NCBI GenBank assembly: GCA_002163975.1
Contig: CP019636.1
Location: forward strand, 6,203,501 to 6,267,500
Length of the DNA stretch: 64,000 nt
From: Nostocales cyanobacterium HT-58-2
Lineage (GTDB): Bacteria > Cyanobacteriota > Cyanobacteriia > Cyanobacteriales > Nostocaceae
Direction: 5' to 3'
The translations under genes were made by a program, and so were the position numbers. Within the stretch, counting starts at the first letter, position 1, and each line of letters opens with the position of its first letter. Below are positions 53,954-63,683 of the stretch, in pieces. A model generated the notes under the pieces. That model made no database searches. It was not told where the DNA came from and saw only the letters and a list, made by a program, of their open reading frames with translations.

Positions 53954-54445
53954 ATGGTAAAAAGTTTTTCAGCAATTGAAAATTCCTCAGAACTTACAAA
54001 ACTTAGAGCAGAAATAGTGTCAAAACGTAGTTTTGGAGAAGTTTTGTTTGACATAAAAAAAATAATACCTGAAGCTTCTGTTGAAAATTCTGAAAATTTG
54101 TCTGCAATTATCAATTCGTTTGTGACTCAACTAGGGTATTCTAGCCTTGGCGATCGCTGGAAAGAAATTAAGCGAGAAGAAGCACAGCAAATTCTAGTGT
54201 TTATCTTGACAAAAGACCTAGCTTACTCTACAAAACTCATGACCTTAGAAGAAGCGAAGGAAATAGATGCTAAACTATTTAGCTTTTTTCAAAGTGATTG
54301 TAAGTTTTTCACGAATGCAGTCTTTGTGAGCAATTACTCTGCTATGAGTGCATGGGATTCGTTAACAAAAGCAACATTTGATACAGGTGTTGTGATTTTA
54401 AGTGATAGACTTATTGGTATAGTGTGGGTTCAAGATGAAGATTAA
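53954..54445 (+). CDS. Hypothetical protein, 163 aa
   Basis: A mostly helical N-terminal two-thirds rich in Glu/Lys (KLRAEIVSKRSFGEVLFDIKK, EEAQQILVFILTKDLAYSTK), ending in a beta-like stretch TGVVILSDRLIGIVWVQDED. There is no signal peptide, Cys cluster or known motif. I do not recognise the family. The codon use and length look like a real gene; the start at 53954 is the first ATG, with no strong ribosome site. Isolated between AT-rich spacers, it could be part of a small accessory island with the EndoU gene. Confidence 0.65.
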   Translation: MVKSFSAIENSSELTKLRAEIVSKRSFGEVLFDIKKIIPEASVENSENLSAIINSFVTQLGYSSLGDRWKEIKREEAQQILVFILTKDLAYSTKLMTLEEAKEIDAKLFSFFQSDCKFFTNAVFVSNYSAMSAWDSLTKATFDTGVVILSDRLIGIVWVQDED

Positions 54446-54861
54446 GCAAAATTTAATAGAAGTACAAATAAACTAAAGAAAAACAAATGCTTGGGAAAAA
54501 TTATTTATACTTTTTATTGAAATATCTTAAATATTGTAATAAGAGTTATATCAAAAACAAATATTTTGAAATAGTCAAACTATTAATAACCAGTTAATCA
54601 AAAGTTAATCAAAAAATGAGAAATTAGTAGATAACATCTACCAATTCTCTGCTAAAAACTTACTGAATTCTATTTTTAAATAGTGTTCCTATGATGTGAG
54701 TCATCGTCACATCATCATAGGATGAGTCACCGTCTGAACTCAATTTTTTGCTCTTGATTAGTTCAGTTCACAATGAACTAATTCAATGTAATTAATTAAC
54801 ATTTCAGTGGTCAATTTCTGTTGCAACCAGTTATTTAATCAAGCATTTACCTCGGTTAAGT
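54446..54861. other. AT-rich spacer with an imperfect palindrome
   Basis: The palindrome CCTATGATGTGA / TCACATCATCATAGG at 54688-54721 has a 3-base bulge and lies about 140 bp before the EndoU gene. It could be an operator or terminator. Nothing else is seen. Confidence 0.45.
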
Positions 54862-56130
54862 ATGTCCAAATCAGGTTTACTTTTGAAAATAGCAGTAGGA
54901 ACCACCCTACTGTTTTCCTTTTGTGTGTCTAAGGCGAACAGCGCTACAATTTCCGAAGGATTTGAATCCGGCACAAAAGGAAGTTATGCAGCTGGTGATG
55001 TCAGCCTAAGTACGGGAGTTTGGAACTTCAATGATGCTCTCATAGGGAATCTGTCAACCGATGTCAAGAGCGGGACACAATCTGCCCGTATTCGCAATAC
55101 AGGCAGAGTGACAATGAAATTTGACCGCACCACAGGTGCTGGTACTATTACTATCAAACATGCGAAGTTTGGTTCTGACAGTGATAGCACCTGGGGAGTG
55201 TGGTGTTCGATGAATAGTGGTTCTTCATGGACACAGGTTAATGGTATAATCACAACCAGCTCTACGTCACTCCAAACCGCAACTTTCACGCCTAATATCT
55301 CAGGGACAGTCCGGTGTGAAGTTCGTAAAACTGGTGGGGGTTCAAACAGAATCAACATCGATGACATTGAAATTACCGATTATGGTTCTTCAAGTTCTCC
55401 CTCCTTACCTCCGAATTCCGGATTATTCTTTGACAATATCAATAATCCTGTATCCGGTTTAGCCTTCGGTAGCCCAGGTGATATGACACCTCCTGCCCCA
55501 ACTCTGAACAGCTTTGACACAGCAGTGGTTAATCTTTGTGGAGCACCTGGTACACAGGTGACTTCTACTGCCTTCCAGACTATGATGCAGAACAATCCTA
55601 CTGTCTTGGCTAATATCAAAGCATATGTCGGAGGATTTATTAAGCCGGGTCGTATTTCCGATGCACAATTCTTAGAAGACTTGACTTATCTCTGGTTTCA
55701 AGTAGGTGGCTTTGAACATGTTTTCTGCGGTGAACCTGTTCAGGGCGGCTCAATTGGCGGTTTGCACTTTGTTGGTCGTTATCGAGAGCTTGAGAGCAAG
55801 GGTTTGGCTGGACGGCTAAACAATAACGAATTTAGAGAAGAGGTCATTCCTAACAGTGTTTACACTATGGGTGTTGTGATGAAAGTAGGTAGCGGTACTG
55901 CTCAGTCTACTATCAAAGGTTATCCTTACACGCTCAATGCTGAAGAAATCCTGGCGATCGCATCTCTCGGTTACAAGAATAACCCCAACGACAGCACCAC
56001 TAACAGTGCTTGTTTTTTGAGTGTCACTGATGAGGGTAGAACCTTTAAAGCGGTGTTTGTGAGAAGGGAAGGCGCCATTCGTACTTTCTATCCTGATGCG
56101 ACTCCTACTGGTAACCCTGATTGTAATTAA
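54862..56130 (+). CDS. Secreted protein with XendoU-type EndoU endoribonuclease domain
   Basis: 422 residues. A signal peptide (1-28) is followed by a beta-sandwich domain (about 30-175: EGFESGTKGSYAAGDVSLST...IDDIEITDYG) of the kind found in secreted nucleases. The C-terminal domain has the EndoU triad: His286 in FEHVFCGE, His302 in GGLHFVGR and Lys352 in STIKGYP, with a late RTFYPD. The His-His spacing of 16 equals that of Xenopus XendoU (H162, H178; Lys at 224), and FEHVFxGE is the eukaryotic-type signature. EndoU enzymes cut RNA at uridines; secreted bacterial forms are often toxins. No immunity gene is evident. The toxin role is inference. Confidence 0.75.
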   Translation: MSKSGLLLKIAVGTTLLFSFCVSKANSATISEGFESGTKGSYAAGDVSLSTGVWNFNDALIGNLSTDVKSGTQSARIRNTGRVTMKFDRTTGAGTITIKHAKFGSDSDSTWGVWCSMNSGSSWTQVNGIITTSSTSLQTATFTPNISGTVRCEVRKTGGGSNRINIDDIEITDYGSSSSPSLPPNSGLFFDNINNPVSGLAFGSPGDMTPPAPTLNSFDTAVVNLCGAPGTQVTSTAFQTMMQNNPTVLANIKAYVGGFIKPGRISDAQFLEDLTYLWFQVGGFEHVFCGEPVQGGSIGGLHFVGRYRELESKGLAGRLNNNEFREEVIPNSVYTMGVVMKVGSGTAQSTIKGYPYTLNAEEILAIASLGYKNNPNDSTTNSACFLSVTDEGRTFKAVFVRREGAIRTFYPDATPTGNPDCN

Positions 56131-56154
56131 TAACAAAAGTTACTAGAAGAAAAC

Positions 56155-56204
56155 TTCTGCCAAAAATCCAATGTAGCGTGTCTTATGGGTGATTTTTGGC
56201 AGAA
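56155..56204 (+). terminator. Perfect 14-bp hairpin after the EndoU gene
   Basis: Arms TTCTGCCAAAAATC (56155-56168) and GATTTTTGGCAGAA (56191-56204), with further weaker pairing outside (AGAAG / TTCT). It lies 25 bp past the stop, between convergent genes, and could end transcripts from both sides. Confidence 0.6.
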
Positions 56205-56344
56205 AAATTCTTCTGAATTTACAAAGGTTTTAATGATTAAGTGGGTTTTTTGGGGGGTGCTAGAAATTACCAAAAGAGTTTACTTTTTTGTCTAGGCAGT
56301 TCATAAAGTCTAATGATGATAACAACAAGTTACCAACAGCTAGA

Positions 56345-57631
56345 CTACTTAACTGCTGCCAGCACAGCTTCTATTGCCCGCTCTTTTTGAGGGTCTGCAC
56401 CTTGTGCATATTCTAACGGGAATGGAATGTTAATATCAGGTGTGACTCCTTTGCCTTCCAAACGTTGATTGTCATTAATAAACACATTGGAAACTGCCAA
56501 GTAAAGGAAGCTACCATCAGGCATAAGAAAAGGACGACCTGCAACCACTGCTCCTGTTGTCTTAGAACCAACCACAGGTCCTATTTTATGTTCTTGGAAG
56601 GCATATGCCAAAATTTCTTTACTACTTCTGCTCCCCTCATTTATGACTATCACTACAGGCTTTTTCCACTGTGAAATATAAGTATATTTTTTCCCATTGC
56701 GGGGGATGCTGGTGACACTAGGACCTGCCTTTGCAGTAAATATGTTGAGATAACCGATATCTCCTCCGCCCCAGCCATCTCGTAAATCTAAAACCAGCGC
56801 TTCGGCATTTCTCAGGCGATTATAAATGAGGTCTTCTCGAAGTTTCTCCTGGTCTGGATCAGCTGCGTTTGACCAAATATGAACGTAGCCAATTTTCTTA
56901 CCGTTTCGTTCAATGACTTGGGTACTCGCTTTCTGCGCCTCCAGAAACATGGTTGTTGCATCAAACATTTTGGGAGTCACAGCAATTTTTTCGCGGCTGT
57001 TGGCGGCGTCAAGTGTTCTTTGAATCAACAGCGTGACTTTCTGACCTGCTTTCTCTGCAAAAGATTGTATTGCTTGGTATGGACGACCATCCACATTCAG
57101 CAGTTGGTCACCCACTTTTAACCCTGCTTCAGCAGCAGGACTTCCGTCTAAGATAGCACTAATAAAGGTTTTGCCATTGATGTCTTTGGTGAATGCACCA
57201 ATGCCACTGTATTCAATTTTACCCTTTGGGAAGAACTTTCTTAACTCCTTCTGAAACTTGGGGTTCCCTGTCTGAAAAATGCCAAGAAGTTGGTAATATG
57301 CTGGTTCATCTTGAGTGTAGAAGCGGGTGTGAGACGTTTGTAATTCAGACAGCATCTGATTGATGACAACAGCAACTTCTTGGCTAGACTTGGTTCGCGC
57401 TGCTTGAGGCTGATACTTCTCACGCATTGCTGTCCAGTTGACTCCGTTAAATTTTGGGTCATAAAAGTTTTCGTTGACAGTTTGCCAGACTTGTTCAAAA
57501 ACTTTTGCCTCAGGTGTTGCTAGCGTTTTGGGTAATGGCGAGGTTAACCAGAGAAGAAGCAAGACTGAGAAACTTATCAGCGTTGCTGTAGCAAATTTGT
57601 TTAACTTTGGGAGGACAAGTCTTTTCATCAT
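56345..57631 (-). CDS. S41 family C-terminal-processing-type peptidase
   Basis: 428 residues. A signal anchor (LISFSVLLLLWLTSPLP) is followed by the S41 N-terminal helices (VFEQVWQTVNENFYDPKFN), a PDZ domain (about 140-205: SGIGAFTKD, GSPAAEAGLKVGDQLLNVDG), and the peptidase core with LVLDLRDGWGGG and the Ser/Lys region VINEGSRSSKEILAYAFQ. Catalytic Ser and Lys appear present. It should cleave periplasmic proteins near their C termini. Cyanobacteria have several Ctp proteins and CtpA matures photosystem II D1; this one differs from CtpA and its target is unknown. AGGAGA precedes the double ATG. Confidence 0.92.
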   Translation of the reverse strand: MMKRLVLPKLNKFATATLISFSVLLLLWLTSPLPKTLATPEAKVFEQVWQTVNENFYDPKFNGVNWTAMREKYQPQAARTKSSQEVAVVINQMLSELQTSHTRFYTQDEPAYYQLLGIFQTGNPKFQKELRKFFPKGKIEYSGIGAFTKDINGKTFISAILDGSPAAEAGLKVGDQLLNVDGRPYQAIQSFAEKAGQKVTLLIQRTLDAANSREKIAVTPKMFDATTMFLEAQKASTQVIERNGKKIGYVHIWSNAADPDQEKLREDLIYNRLRNAEALVLDLRDGWGGGDIGYLNIFTAKAGPSVTSIPRNGKKYTYISQWKKPVVIVINEGSRSSKEILAYAFQEHKIGPVVGSKTTGAVVAGRPFLMPDGSFLYLAVSNVFINDNQRLEGKGVTPDINIPFPLEYAQGADPQKERAIEAVLAAVK

Positions 57632-57762
57632 GTCTCCTGTTGTTCATCTGGGGTAGATCCATTCTGGAGACGTAGGATGCTACATCTCTTGCTTTGTTAG
57701 ACAATATTGATTGATAAAAATTCTTGGCAATAAGTTCCGCTTTTTCCCAAAACTTTTAATTA

Positions 57763-58725
57763 ACCTGAGTTCGGGATAAGGAAAGGGGCAGATAGTAAGC
57801 TGAAAATAACACATTGATCCAGCAACCTGCCCTATGTTTAGTTTAGATGCTTTATTCTGCCATGTAGATGATTTCTGTAAGGCTTTTGAAGCTCAATGGA
57901 ACAAAGAATTATTAAATCATGCAGGAATAAGAAGAATTCGCGCTAAAAGCCTATGTTTAAGCGAAATAATTACAATTCTCATTGCTTTTCATCAAAATCA
58001 CTACCGGAATTTTAAGCATTTTTATCTGAATCAAGTGAAACAGCAATGGAGTTCTGCTTTTCCAGGTCTTCCGAGTTATCAAAGATTTATTGAATGGATA
58101 CCATCAACCTTGATACCTCTATGTGTCTATCTCAAGCATTGTTTTGGACAATGTACGGGTATCGGTTTTATAGATTCAACTAGTTTGAAGGTTTGTCATA
58201 ATCGTCGGATTTCTAGACATAAGGTGTTTGAAGGTTTAGCGGCTCGTGGAAAGACTTCTGTGGATTGGTTTTTTGGGTTTAAACTTCATCTGGTTGTAAA
58301 TGAACTTGGTCAACTCCTAAATGTGGTTCTTACTCCTGGTAATATTGATGACCGTCAACCAGTCCCCAATTTACTGAATGAGATGTTTGGCAAAATATTT
58401 GGCGCTCGCGGTTATGTCTCCCAAAAACTGGCTTCTCAACTTTTGCACGAGTTCGGAATTCAATTTTTTGCCAAACCCCGCCGCAATATGAAAAACAAGC
58501 TAATGCGTCTCCATGACAAGCTTTTATCTCGTAAACGCTCCATCATTGAGACCATTAACGACCAACTCAAGAATATTTCTCAAATCGAACATTCTAGACA
58601 CCGAAGCCCCGTTAATTTCTGCGTTAACGTTCTGTGCGGATTAATCGCTTATTGCCATCAACCTAAAAAACCCAGTCTTCAGATGGACTGGCTTTTATCT
58701 CAAACTGCTTAACCCGAACTCAGGT
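57763..58725 (+). mobile_element. IS982-family insertion sequence with 6-bp target duplication
   Basis: 18-bp inverted repeats ACCTGAGTTCGGGATAAG (57763-57780) and its complement at 58708-58725 (one mismatch) bound a 963-bp element with one intact transposase. TAATTA flanks both ends (57757-57762, 58726-58731), a clean target duplication. It sits in the spacer between the S41 peptidase and RTX protease genes and may have displaced promoter DNA of either. Confidence 0.93.
57834..58712 (+). CDS. IS982 family transposase
   Basis: 292 residues with the IS982 DDE triad: Asp in IGFIDSTSLKVC, Asp in LTPGNIDDRQP and Glu in RKRSIIETINDQLKN. The N-terminal helical part (AKSLCLSEIITILIAFHQ) fits the family. 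The length is full and the stop lies inside the right terminal repeat, so the gene is intact and the element potentially mobile. Confidence 0.94.
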   Translation: MFSLDALFCHVDDFCKAFEAQWNKELLNHAGIRRIRAKSLCLSEIITILIAFHQNHYRNFKHFYLNQVKQQWSSAFPGLPSYQRFIEWIPSTLIPLCVYLKHCFGQCTGIGFIDSTSLKVCHNRRISRHKVFEGLAARGKTSVDWFFGFKLHLVVNELGQLLNVVLTPGNIDDRQPVPNLLNEMFGKIFGARGYVSQKLASQLLHEFGIQFFAKPRRNMKNKLMRLHDKLLSRKRSIIETINDQLKNISQIEHSRHRSPVNFCVNVLCGLIAYCHQPKKPSLQMDWLLSQTA

Positions 58726-58731
58726 TAATTA

Positions 58732-59368
58732 ATAACCACTCAAGTTAACACAAAAAATGCATCAACGACACCTTGCTCTAGAATCATGCGATCGCTTTTA
58801 GGGACAAGATCTTATTTTCGCATTATTTTAGTATTTAAATTTGTCTTAAATTTTTTCTTAAATAGAGAAATTTTGTGGCTAGAAATACGTCTTATTTTAT
58901 CTACGTTTTATCTAAATATGACTCTGCATAAATCTCTGTATATAGTATAAAAAATTTGCAAGAATTGTGTCTCTGATTTTACACATATGTTAATATGCTG
59001 TTAATATATCATCTAAGTGAAAAAGTAAAAGTAATAGATGTTTCTTGTGTCGTCGGGTCGTCTACATTTCAAAAGGCGGCTACAAGTATTTATTAAATAT
59101 TTGTTAGCTAAATCTCCGCAAATTTTTTACCAAAACAAAAACAATCTTTTTGTTTGGTATTAACCTGAGAAATTTTTCACTAACTTTTGATGTTTTGGAT
59201 GAATTTTATCATGAACTGAACTGTTGACTTAATGAAATCGTTCTGAAAATTCATCAAGCAATACAACACAACATCAAGCTGTATGAATACAGTCTTCACG
59301 AAGGCTGCAAGTTTTGTGTGTCAACTTAAACTTCTTTCCTAACGAACTGGCTCTAATAGGAGAAATTC
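58732..59368 (+). other. Long AT-rich leader/promoter region of the RTX protease
   Basis: 637 bp of AT-rich DNA with no open frame that I can support. TAGGAGAAATTC gives the RTX gene a good ribosome site about 7 bases before its ATG. The IS982 insertion marks its left edge. Confidence 0.45.
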
Positions 59369-62230
59369 ATGGTGTCTGAACCAAACCAAAGTTTGACTGT
59401 TGTGGACAAGAATACATCTCGTATTTCCTCCAATTTATGGAATTTATCTCAAGATTACATTAACTACACAGCTACACAACCTTTTCGTAGTAATGATAAT
59501 TTAATCCGACTCAACCAAGACTCTACAAGCGCTCTAGTCAGGATAACCGCAAAAGATGTGGAGGCTTTGTTACCAACTCTAAAAGATATAGGCTTTCAGG
59601 TAACAGGTACAGCACCCAAGCATCACTTCCTAGAAGGATTTGTACCAATAGCCTCGATTCCCCAACTAGAGTCACTGGCACCACAAGGATTGTTGGGTGT
59701 CCTATCTGCGCCACGAGCTTTCACTAATGTAGGATTGGTAACTAGCCAGGCTGATATCGTTTCCGAAACAAACCGAGTCCGCGCCGCTTTGCCTCAAGGC
59801 TTTGATGGTACAGGGGTGCGGATTGGTGTGATGAGTGATAGCTACAATATTTCTGGTATCGGTTCAGCAGAAGCGGACATAGCTTCTGGAGATTTGCCTG
59901 CGGAGGGGGTAACTGTCTTACAAGAAGGTTCTGGCGAAGGCTACATAGACGAAGGACGCGCCATGCTGCAATTGGTTCACGACCTTGCCCCTGGCTCTTC
60001 TTTAGCATTTTCTTCCGTATTCTTTGGTGAAGTTGATTTTGCTCAGCAGATTCGCGACCTTGCCGACCCCAGCAAAGGCAATGCAAGTATCTTGGTTGAT
60101 GATATCGGATACTTTGCCGAACCATTCTTCCAGGATGGTATCATTGCTCAAGCTGTGGATGAAGTAGTCGCTAATCGAGGGGTATCGTACTTTTCTTCTG
60201 CTGGTAATAGCGCAAGACAGGCTTATGAGTCTACAAATTTTGCTGGCACTCTTGATTCGATTGGTATTCTTCCAGGTACATTTCATGATTTTGATCCCGG
60301 TTCTGGTGTAGATGCCCGTCAACTGATCACCATTAACCCTGGTGGTACGATTACTTTCTCATTCCAGTGGGATGACCCCTTCTATACAACTAACGGTGTT
60401 AAAACAGATCTAGATATCTTCCTAGTAGAGCCTGGTACAAATAACATATTGGCTGGAAGCTTTGAGAGGAATATTGTTAACCAGACACCTGTAGAAGTTT
60501 TTAGCTTTGCTAACCCAAATTCAACACCTCTGCAAGCTGAAGTCATGATTCAGTTGCTGGATGGAGCAGAACCAGGACGCATCAAGTATGCCAACTTTGG
60601 AAGTGGTATTACTTTCAATGAATTTGGCACTAATAGCCCAACCATTTATGGTCATCCCGCAGCAACCAACGGCAGAGCAGTAGCAGCAGTTAACTATTTT
60701 GATCAGGATAAGCCAGCCTATATCAACTTTGCGAATCCAGATAACTTCTTTACTTCCGCAGGTCCGGTTACTATCCTCTTCAATCCTGATGGAACACGTA
60801 AAGAGACTCCAGAAGTCAGGCAAAAACCCGAATTTGCTGCCATTCAGGGTACAGACACGACCTTTTTCTTAGCTGGTCAAGACCTTGACGGCAACGGTTT
60901 TCCTAACTTCTTCGGTACATCTGCCTCTGCTCCTCATGCAGCCGCGATCGCCGCTTTGGTGAAGCAAGCTAACCCTGATTTCACCCCACAGCAAATCTAT
61001 GAGAGACTCGAGTCTACAGCAACAGATATCGGTGCCCCTGGTAGAGATGATTTAACCGGAGTTGGGTTAATCAATGCCTACGATGCAGTTTTTGGTCCGG
61101 TTGTCCCTGCTGAACTTGACTTCAGTGCTGACTTTGAAAATAGCAACCTCTCCAATGCTTTTGAAACCAGAACCAACGGTGCTGGACGGATTCAAGTCAC
61201 TGGAAATGGTGAACCATTAGGCACGCGTCATGTGACTTTAGACACTTTCCCCATACAAAATCCAACTATTCGTCGTGACTCACTAAACGAGTTGACTTTG
61301 CACGTCAATGCTGGTGGTCAATCTAGTGTCACACTCAGCTTTGACCAAAAAGAGTTTCACGATGAAGACAATCTGATGTCAGAAACATTTACAGGTTCTG
61401 TGAATGCAGATGGTGTTGCTCTTAGCGTTGATGGTATCAAATGGTTCCGCCTATTTGATTTGACTGGTGCTCACTCCACAAATACATACCAAACCAAAAC
61501 TATCAATTTGAGTGAGTTGGCTGCTGAAAGAGGCTTAACCTTGGGTGAAGATGTCAGGATTAAGTTCCAGCAATTTGCTCAAGCAGACAGTATTGGCGGA
61601 TTCGCCTTTGATAACATCTCAGTCACCGCTGGTTCAAAAATACTTGGAACCTCCAACGACGATACTCTCATTGGTTTCCATGGAAGTGACACCATCAAAG
61701 GCTTTAACGCTCAAGATATCCTCAAGGGTCTTGCAGGTAACGACACTCTTGATGGAGGCGATGGTGACGATAAGCTCTATGGTGGTGAAGGAAATGACAT
61801 CCTTCTTGGTGGTAGTGGTCAAGATCTTCTCTTTGGCGAGGCTGGCAATGATAACCTCAATGGTGGTGATGGTGACGATAAACTCTATGGCGGCGAAGGG
61901 AATGACACCCTCCTTGGTGGTCAAGGTCAAGACCAACTTTATGGCGACGCAGGTAATGATATCCTCAATGGCGGTCCTGGGGATAACACTCTGATTGGCG
62001 GCGCTGGTCAGGATACTTTTGTCTTATCAACAGAGGGTAAGAACACAATTGTTGACTTTGAAGATGGGCTAGACTTGTTAGGCTTAGCTAATGGACTGTC
62101 CTTTGGTTCACTGTCTATCTTTGCACAGGACGGTGGTACTTTTATTGCTACCGAGAACAATCAACCTTTGGCTTTCTTGGCAAATGTTGATTCTCATGTG
62201 ATTACGGCTGAGGACTTTATCACCGTGTGA
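59369..62230 (+). CDS. Secreted S8 (subtilisin-like) protease with RTX calcium repeats
   Basis: 953 residues, without an N-terminal signal peptide. The subtilase core has Asp157 (VMSDSYN), His204 (LQLVHDLAPG), the oxyanion Asn280 (SSAGNSA) and Ser518 (FGTSASAPH). A beta-rich domain follows (about 578-755; DFSADFENSNL...GFAFDNISVTAG). Residues 757-905 hold about ten RTX nonapeptides (GGxGxDxL-type: LYGGEGNDTL, LNGGDGDDKL), and then a C-terminal segment typical of type I secreted proteins (FVLSTEG...LGLANGL). It is probably exported by a type I system and folds on binding calcium. No HlyB/D genes are nearby. Nutrient or surface-protein degradation is likely; the substrate is unknown. Confidence 0.93.
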   Translation: MVSEPNQSLTVVDKNTSRISSNLWNLSQDYINYTATQPFRSNDNLIRLNQDSTSALVRITAKDVEALLPTLKDIGFQVTGTAPKHHFLEGFVPIASIPQLESLAPQGLLGVLSAPRAFTNVGLVTSQADIVSETNRVRAALPQGFDGTGVRIGVMSDSYNISGIGSAEADIASGDLPAEGVTVLQEGSGEGYIDEGRAMLQLVHDLAPGSSLAFSSVFFGEVDFAQQIRDLADPSKGNASILVDDIGYFAEPFFQDGIIAQAVDEVVANRGVSYFSSAGNSARQAYESTNFAGTLDSIGILPGTFHDFDPGSGVDARQLITINPGGTITFSFQWDDPFYTTNGVKTDLDIFLVEPGTNNILAGSFERNIVNQTPVEVFSFANPNSTPLQAEVMIQLLDGAEPGRIKYANFGSGITFNEFGTNSPTIYGHPAATNGRAVAAVNYFDQDKPAYINFANPDNFFTSAGPVTILFNPDGTRKETPEVRQKPEFAAIQGTDTTFFLAGQDLDGNGFPNFFGTSASAPHAAAIAALVKQANPDFTPQQIYERLESTATDIGAPGRDDLTGVGLINAYDAVFGPVVPAELDFSADFENSNLSNAFETRTNGAGRIQVTGNGEPLGTRHVTLDTFPIQNPTIRRDSLNELTLHVNAGGQSSVTLSFDQKEFHDEDNLMSETFTGSVNADGVALSVDGIKWFRLFDLTGAHSTNTYQTKTINLSELAAERGLTLGEDVRIKFQQFAQADSIGGFAFDNISVTAGSKILGTSNDDTLIGFHGSDTIKGFNAQDILKGLAGNDTLDGGDGDDKLYGGEGNDILLGGSGQDLLFGEAGNDNLNGGDGDDKLYGGEGNDTLLGGQGQDQLYGDAGNDILNGGPGDNTLIGGAGQDTFVLSTEGKNTIVDFEDGLDLLGLANGLSFGSLSIFAQDGGTFIATENNQPLAFLANVDSHVITAEDFITV

Positions 62231-62273
62231 TAGCGATCGCTGTTTAGCTAATCACAAATCGATTTTTATAATG

Positions 62274-62315
62274 AAAAAACCGCAGAGGATATAGAATTAT
62301 CTTTCTTTGCGGTTT
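62274..62315 (-). terminator. Rho-independent terminator of the GT4 gene
   Basis: Read on the minus strand, AAACCGCA (62315-62308) pairs with TGCGGTTT (62284-62277) and is followed by a run of six T. It lies 25 bp past the GT4 stop and, with the RTX gene convergent, may work in both directions. Confidence 0.75.
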
Positions 62316-62339
62316 CTGTAGTTTGTATCGTAAAATTTA

Positions 62340-63527
62340 TTACCAAATGACTTGCGATCGCTCTTGCTTCACCCGCTTGTATACATCCTCAGTTTGCTTG
62401 GCTAATTTGTGCCAACTGAAGCGTCTTTCCAAATCTTCATAAGCATTATCAATTAACCATTGGCGATAACCTGGATTTTTTAAAACTTCTAAAATACCCC
62501 AAGCTAGAGAATCTGGATTATTTGTGTAAGTCACAATGCCTGTTTTCGTATGTTGTACGACTTCTGGAAAACCACCAGTATCAGAAACCACCACGGGTAC
62601 ACGAGAGGCAAAGCTTTCTAATGCAACAATACCAAAGGGTTCATAGAGGCTGGGGAATACGGCACAATCAGCGATGGTTTGAAATTTATCTAAATATTCG
62701 TCAGATATAAAGCCGGTAAAATAACACTTATGCCAAATTCCCATATCCCAAGCTTGCTTTTTAAGATGGTCAGTATTTCCGCCACCGATAATGACAAACT
62801 TAACGTAACCCCCCATTTCCCTTAGCACTTTAGGTGCAGCACTGAGCAAGATCGAGACACCTTTTTCATAGGTCATGCGACCGACATAATAAACAATTTT
62901 CTCGCTGTCTTCAGCAAATTGGCGGCGAAAATCCAGAGCGTAAAAGTCTTGATGGTGCTGTTTTTTTTCTGGTCGGATACCGTTATAGATAATATCAATT
63001 TTATTCCACGGAGAGTGTAGCGCCCGTTCTACTTCTTGCCGCATATAATCGGTGCAAACAATAATTCGCCAAGCGTTGTAAGCAAGAAGTTCTTCTTTGC
63101 CACTGATATAACGTTGAGTATCAGTATAAACACCATTGTAGCGTCCGTATTCAGTAGCGTGAATAGTTGCAATGAGGGGGACTTTGAAGTTGTGCTTCAA
63201 CGCGATCGCCGCATCCCCAACGAGCCAATCATGTGCGTGAATGATATCAAATGGTCCTTCTTCTAGCATCAGCTTACCACCGTGATGCCCAATACTCTGG
63301 TTGAGATTCACAACCCAGTGGAAAAAGTCGTTAGCAGGAGCTACAGGTACGCGATGAACCCGCACTCCTTCAACGATTTCATACATCGGTGCTAGACCAA
63401 ACTCTGGTGTAATCAAGTGGATTTCATGTCCTAGCTTGACGAGTTCCGGGTATAACTCTCCAACATGACGAGCAATTCCCCCAACTATCCGTGGCGGAAA
63501 CTCCCAACTTAATACCAGTATTTTCAT
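62340..63527 (-). CDS. Glycosyltransferase family 4 (starch-synthase-like/GT4)
   Basis: 395 residues of the GT-B fold. The N-terminal glycine-rich loop is SWEFPPRIVGGIARHV, followed by DIIHAHDWLVGDAAIAL. The C-terminal nucleotide-sugar domain has YYVGRMTYEKGVSIL, and the E-x7-E motif in EPFGIVALESFASRVPVV. A protein of this length in cyanobacteria is usually a glycogen-synthase-like or exopolysaccharide GT4. It should transfer a sugar from a nucleotide donor in the cytoplasm; donor and acceptor are unknown. It is monocistronic with a clear terminator. Confidence 0.93.
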   Translation of the reverse strand: MKILVLSWEFPPRIVGGIARHVGELYPELVKLGHEIHLITPEFGLAPMYEIVEGVRVHRVPVAPANDFFHWVVNLNQSIGHHGGKLMLEEGPFDIIHAHDWLVGDAAIALKHNFKVPLIATIHATEYGRYNGVYTDTQRYISGKEELLAYNAWRIIVCTDYMRQEVERALHSPWNKIDIIYNGIRPEKKQHHQDFYALDFRRQFAEDSEKIVYYVGRMTYEKGVSILLSAAPKVLREMGGYVKFVIIGGGNTDHLKKQAWDMGIWHKCYFTGFISDEYLDKFQTIADCAVFPSLYEPFGIVALESFASRVPVVVSDTGGFPEVVQHTKTGIVTYTNNPDSLAWGILEVLKNPGYRQWLIDNAYEDLERRFSWHKLAKQTEDVYKRVKQERSQVIW

Positions 63528-63683
63528 AAACTCCTATGCCTAACCCGTTACAAATCTCTAATTTTTTACATTTATCTCAAGATACAAGTTTGACTACTGT
63601 TACAAGTCACAAAATGGAAATTTTTTGATTTTTTTAACATTTTTAGAAAAAAAGTAGTGGTAAAGACATTTTGGAAGAAAGAG

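Noticed and set aside
61545..61994. Frames within the RTX repeats on both strands
   Set aside because: Repetitive Gly/Asp codons leave the other frames open by chance; the S8/RTX gene explains the region.
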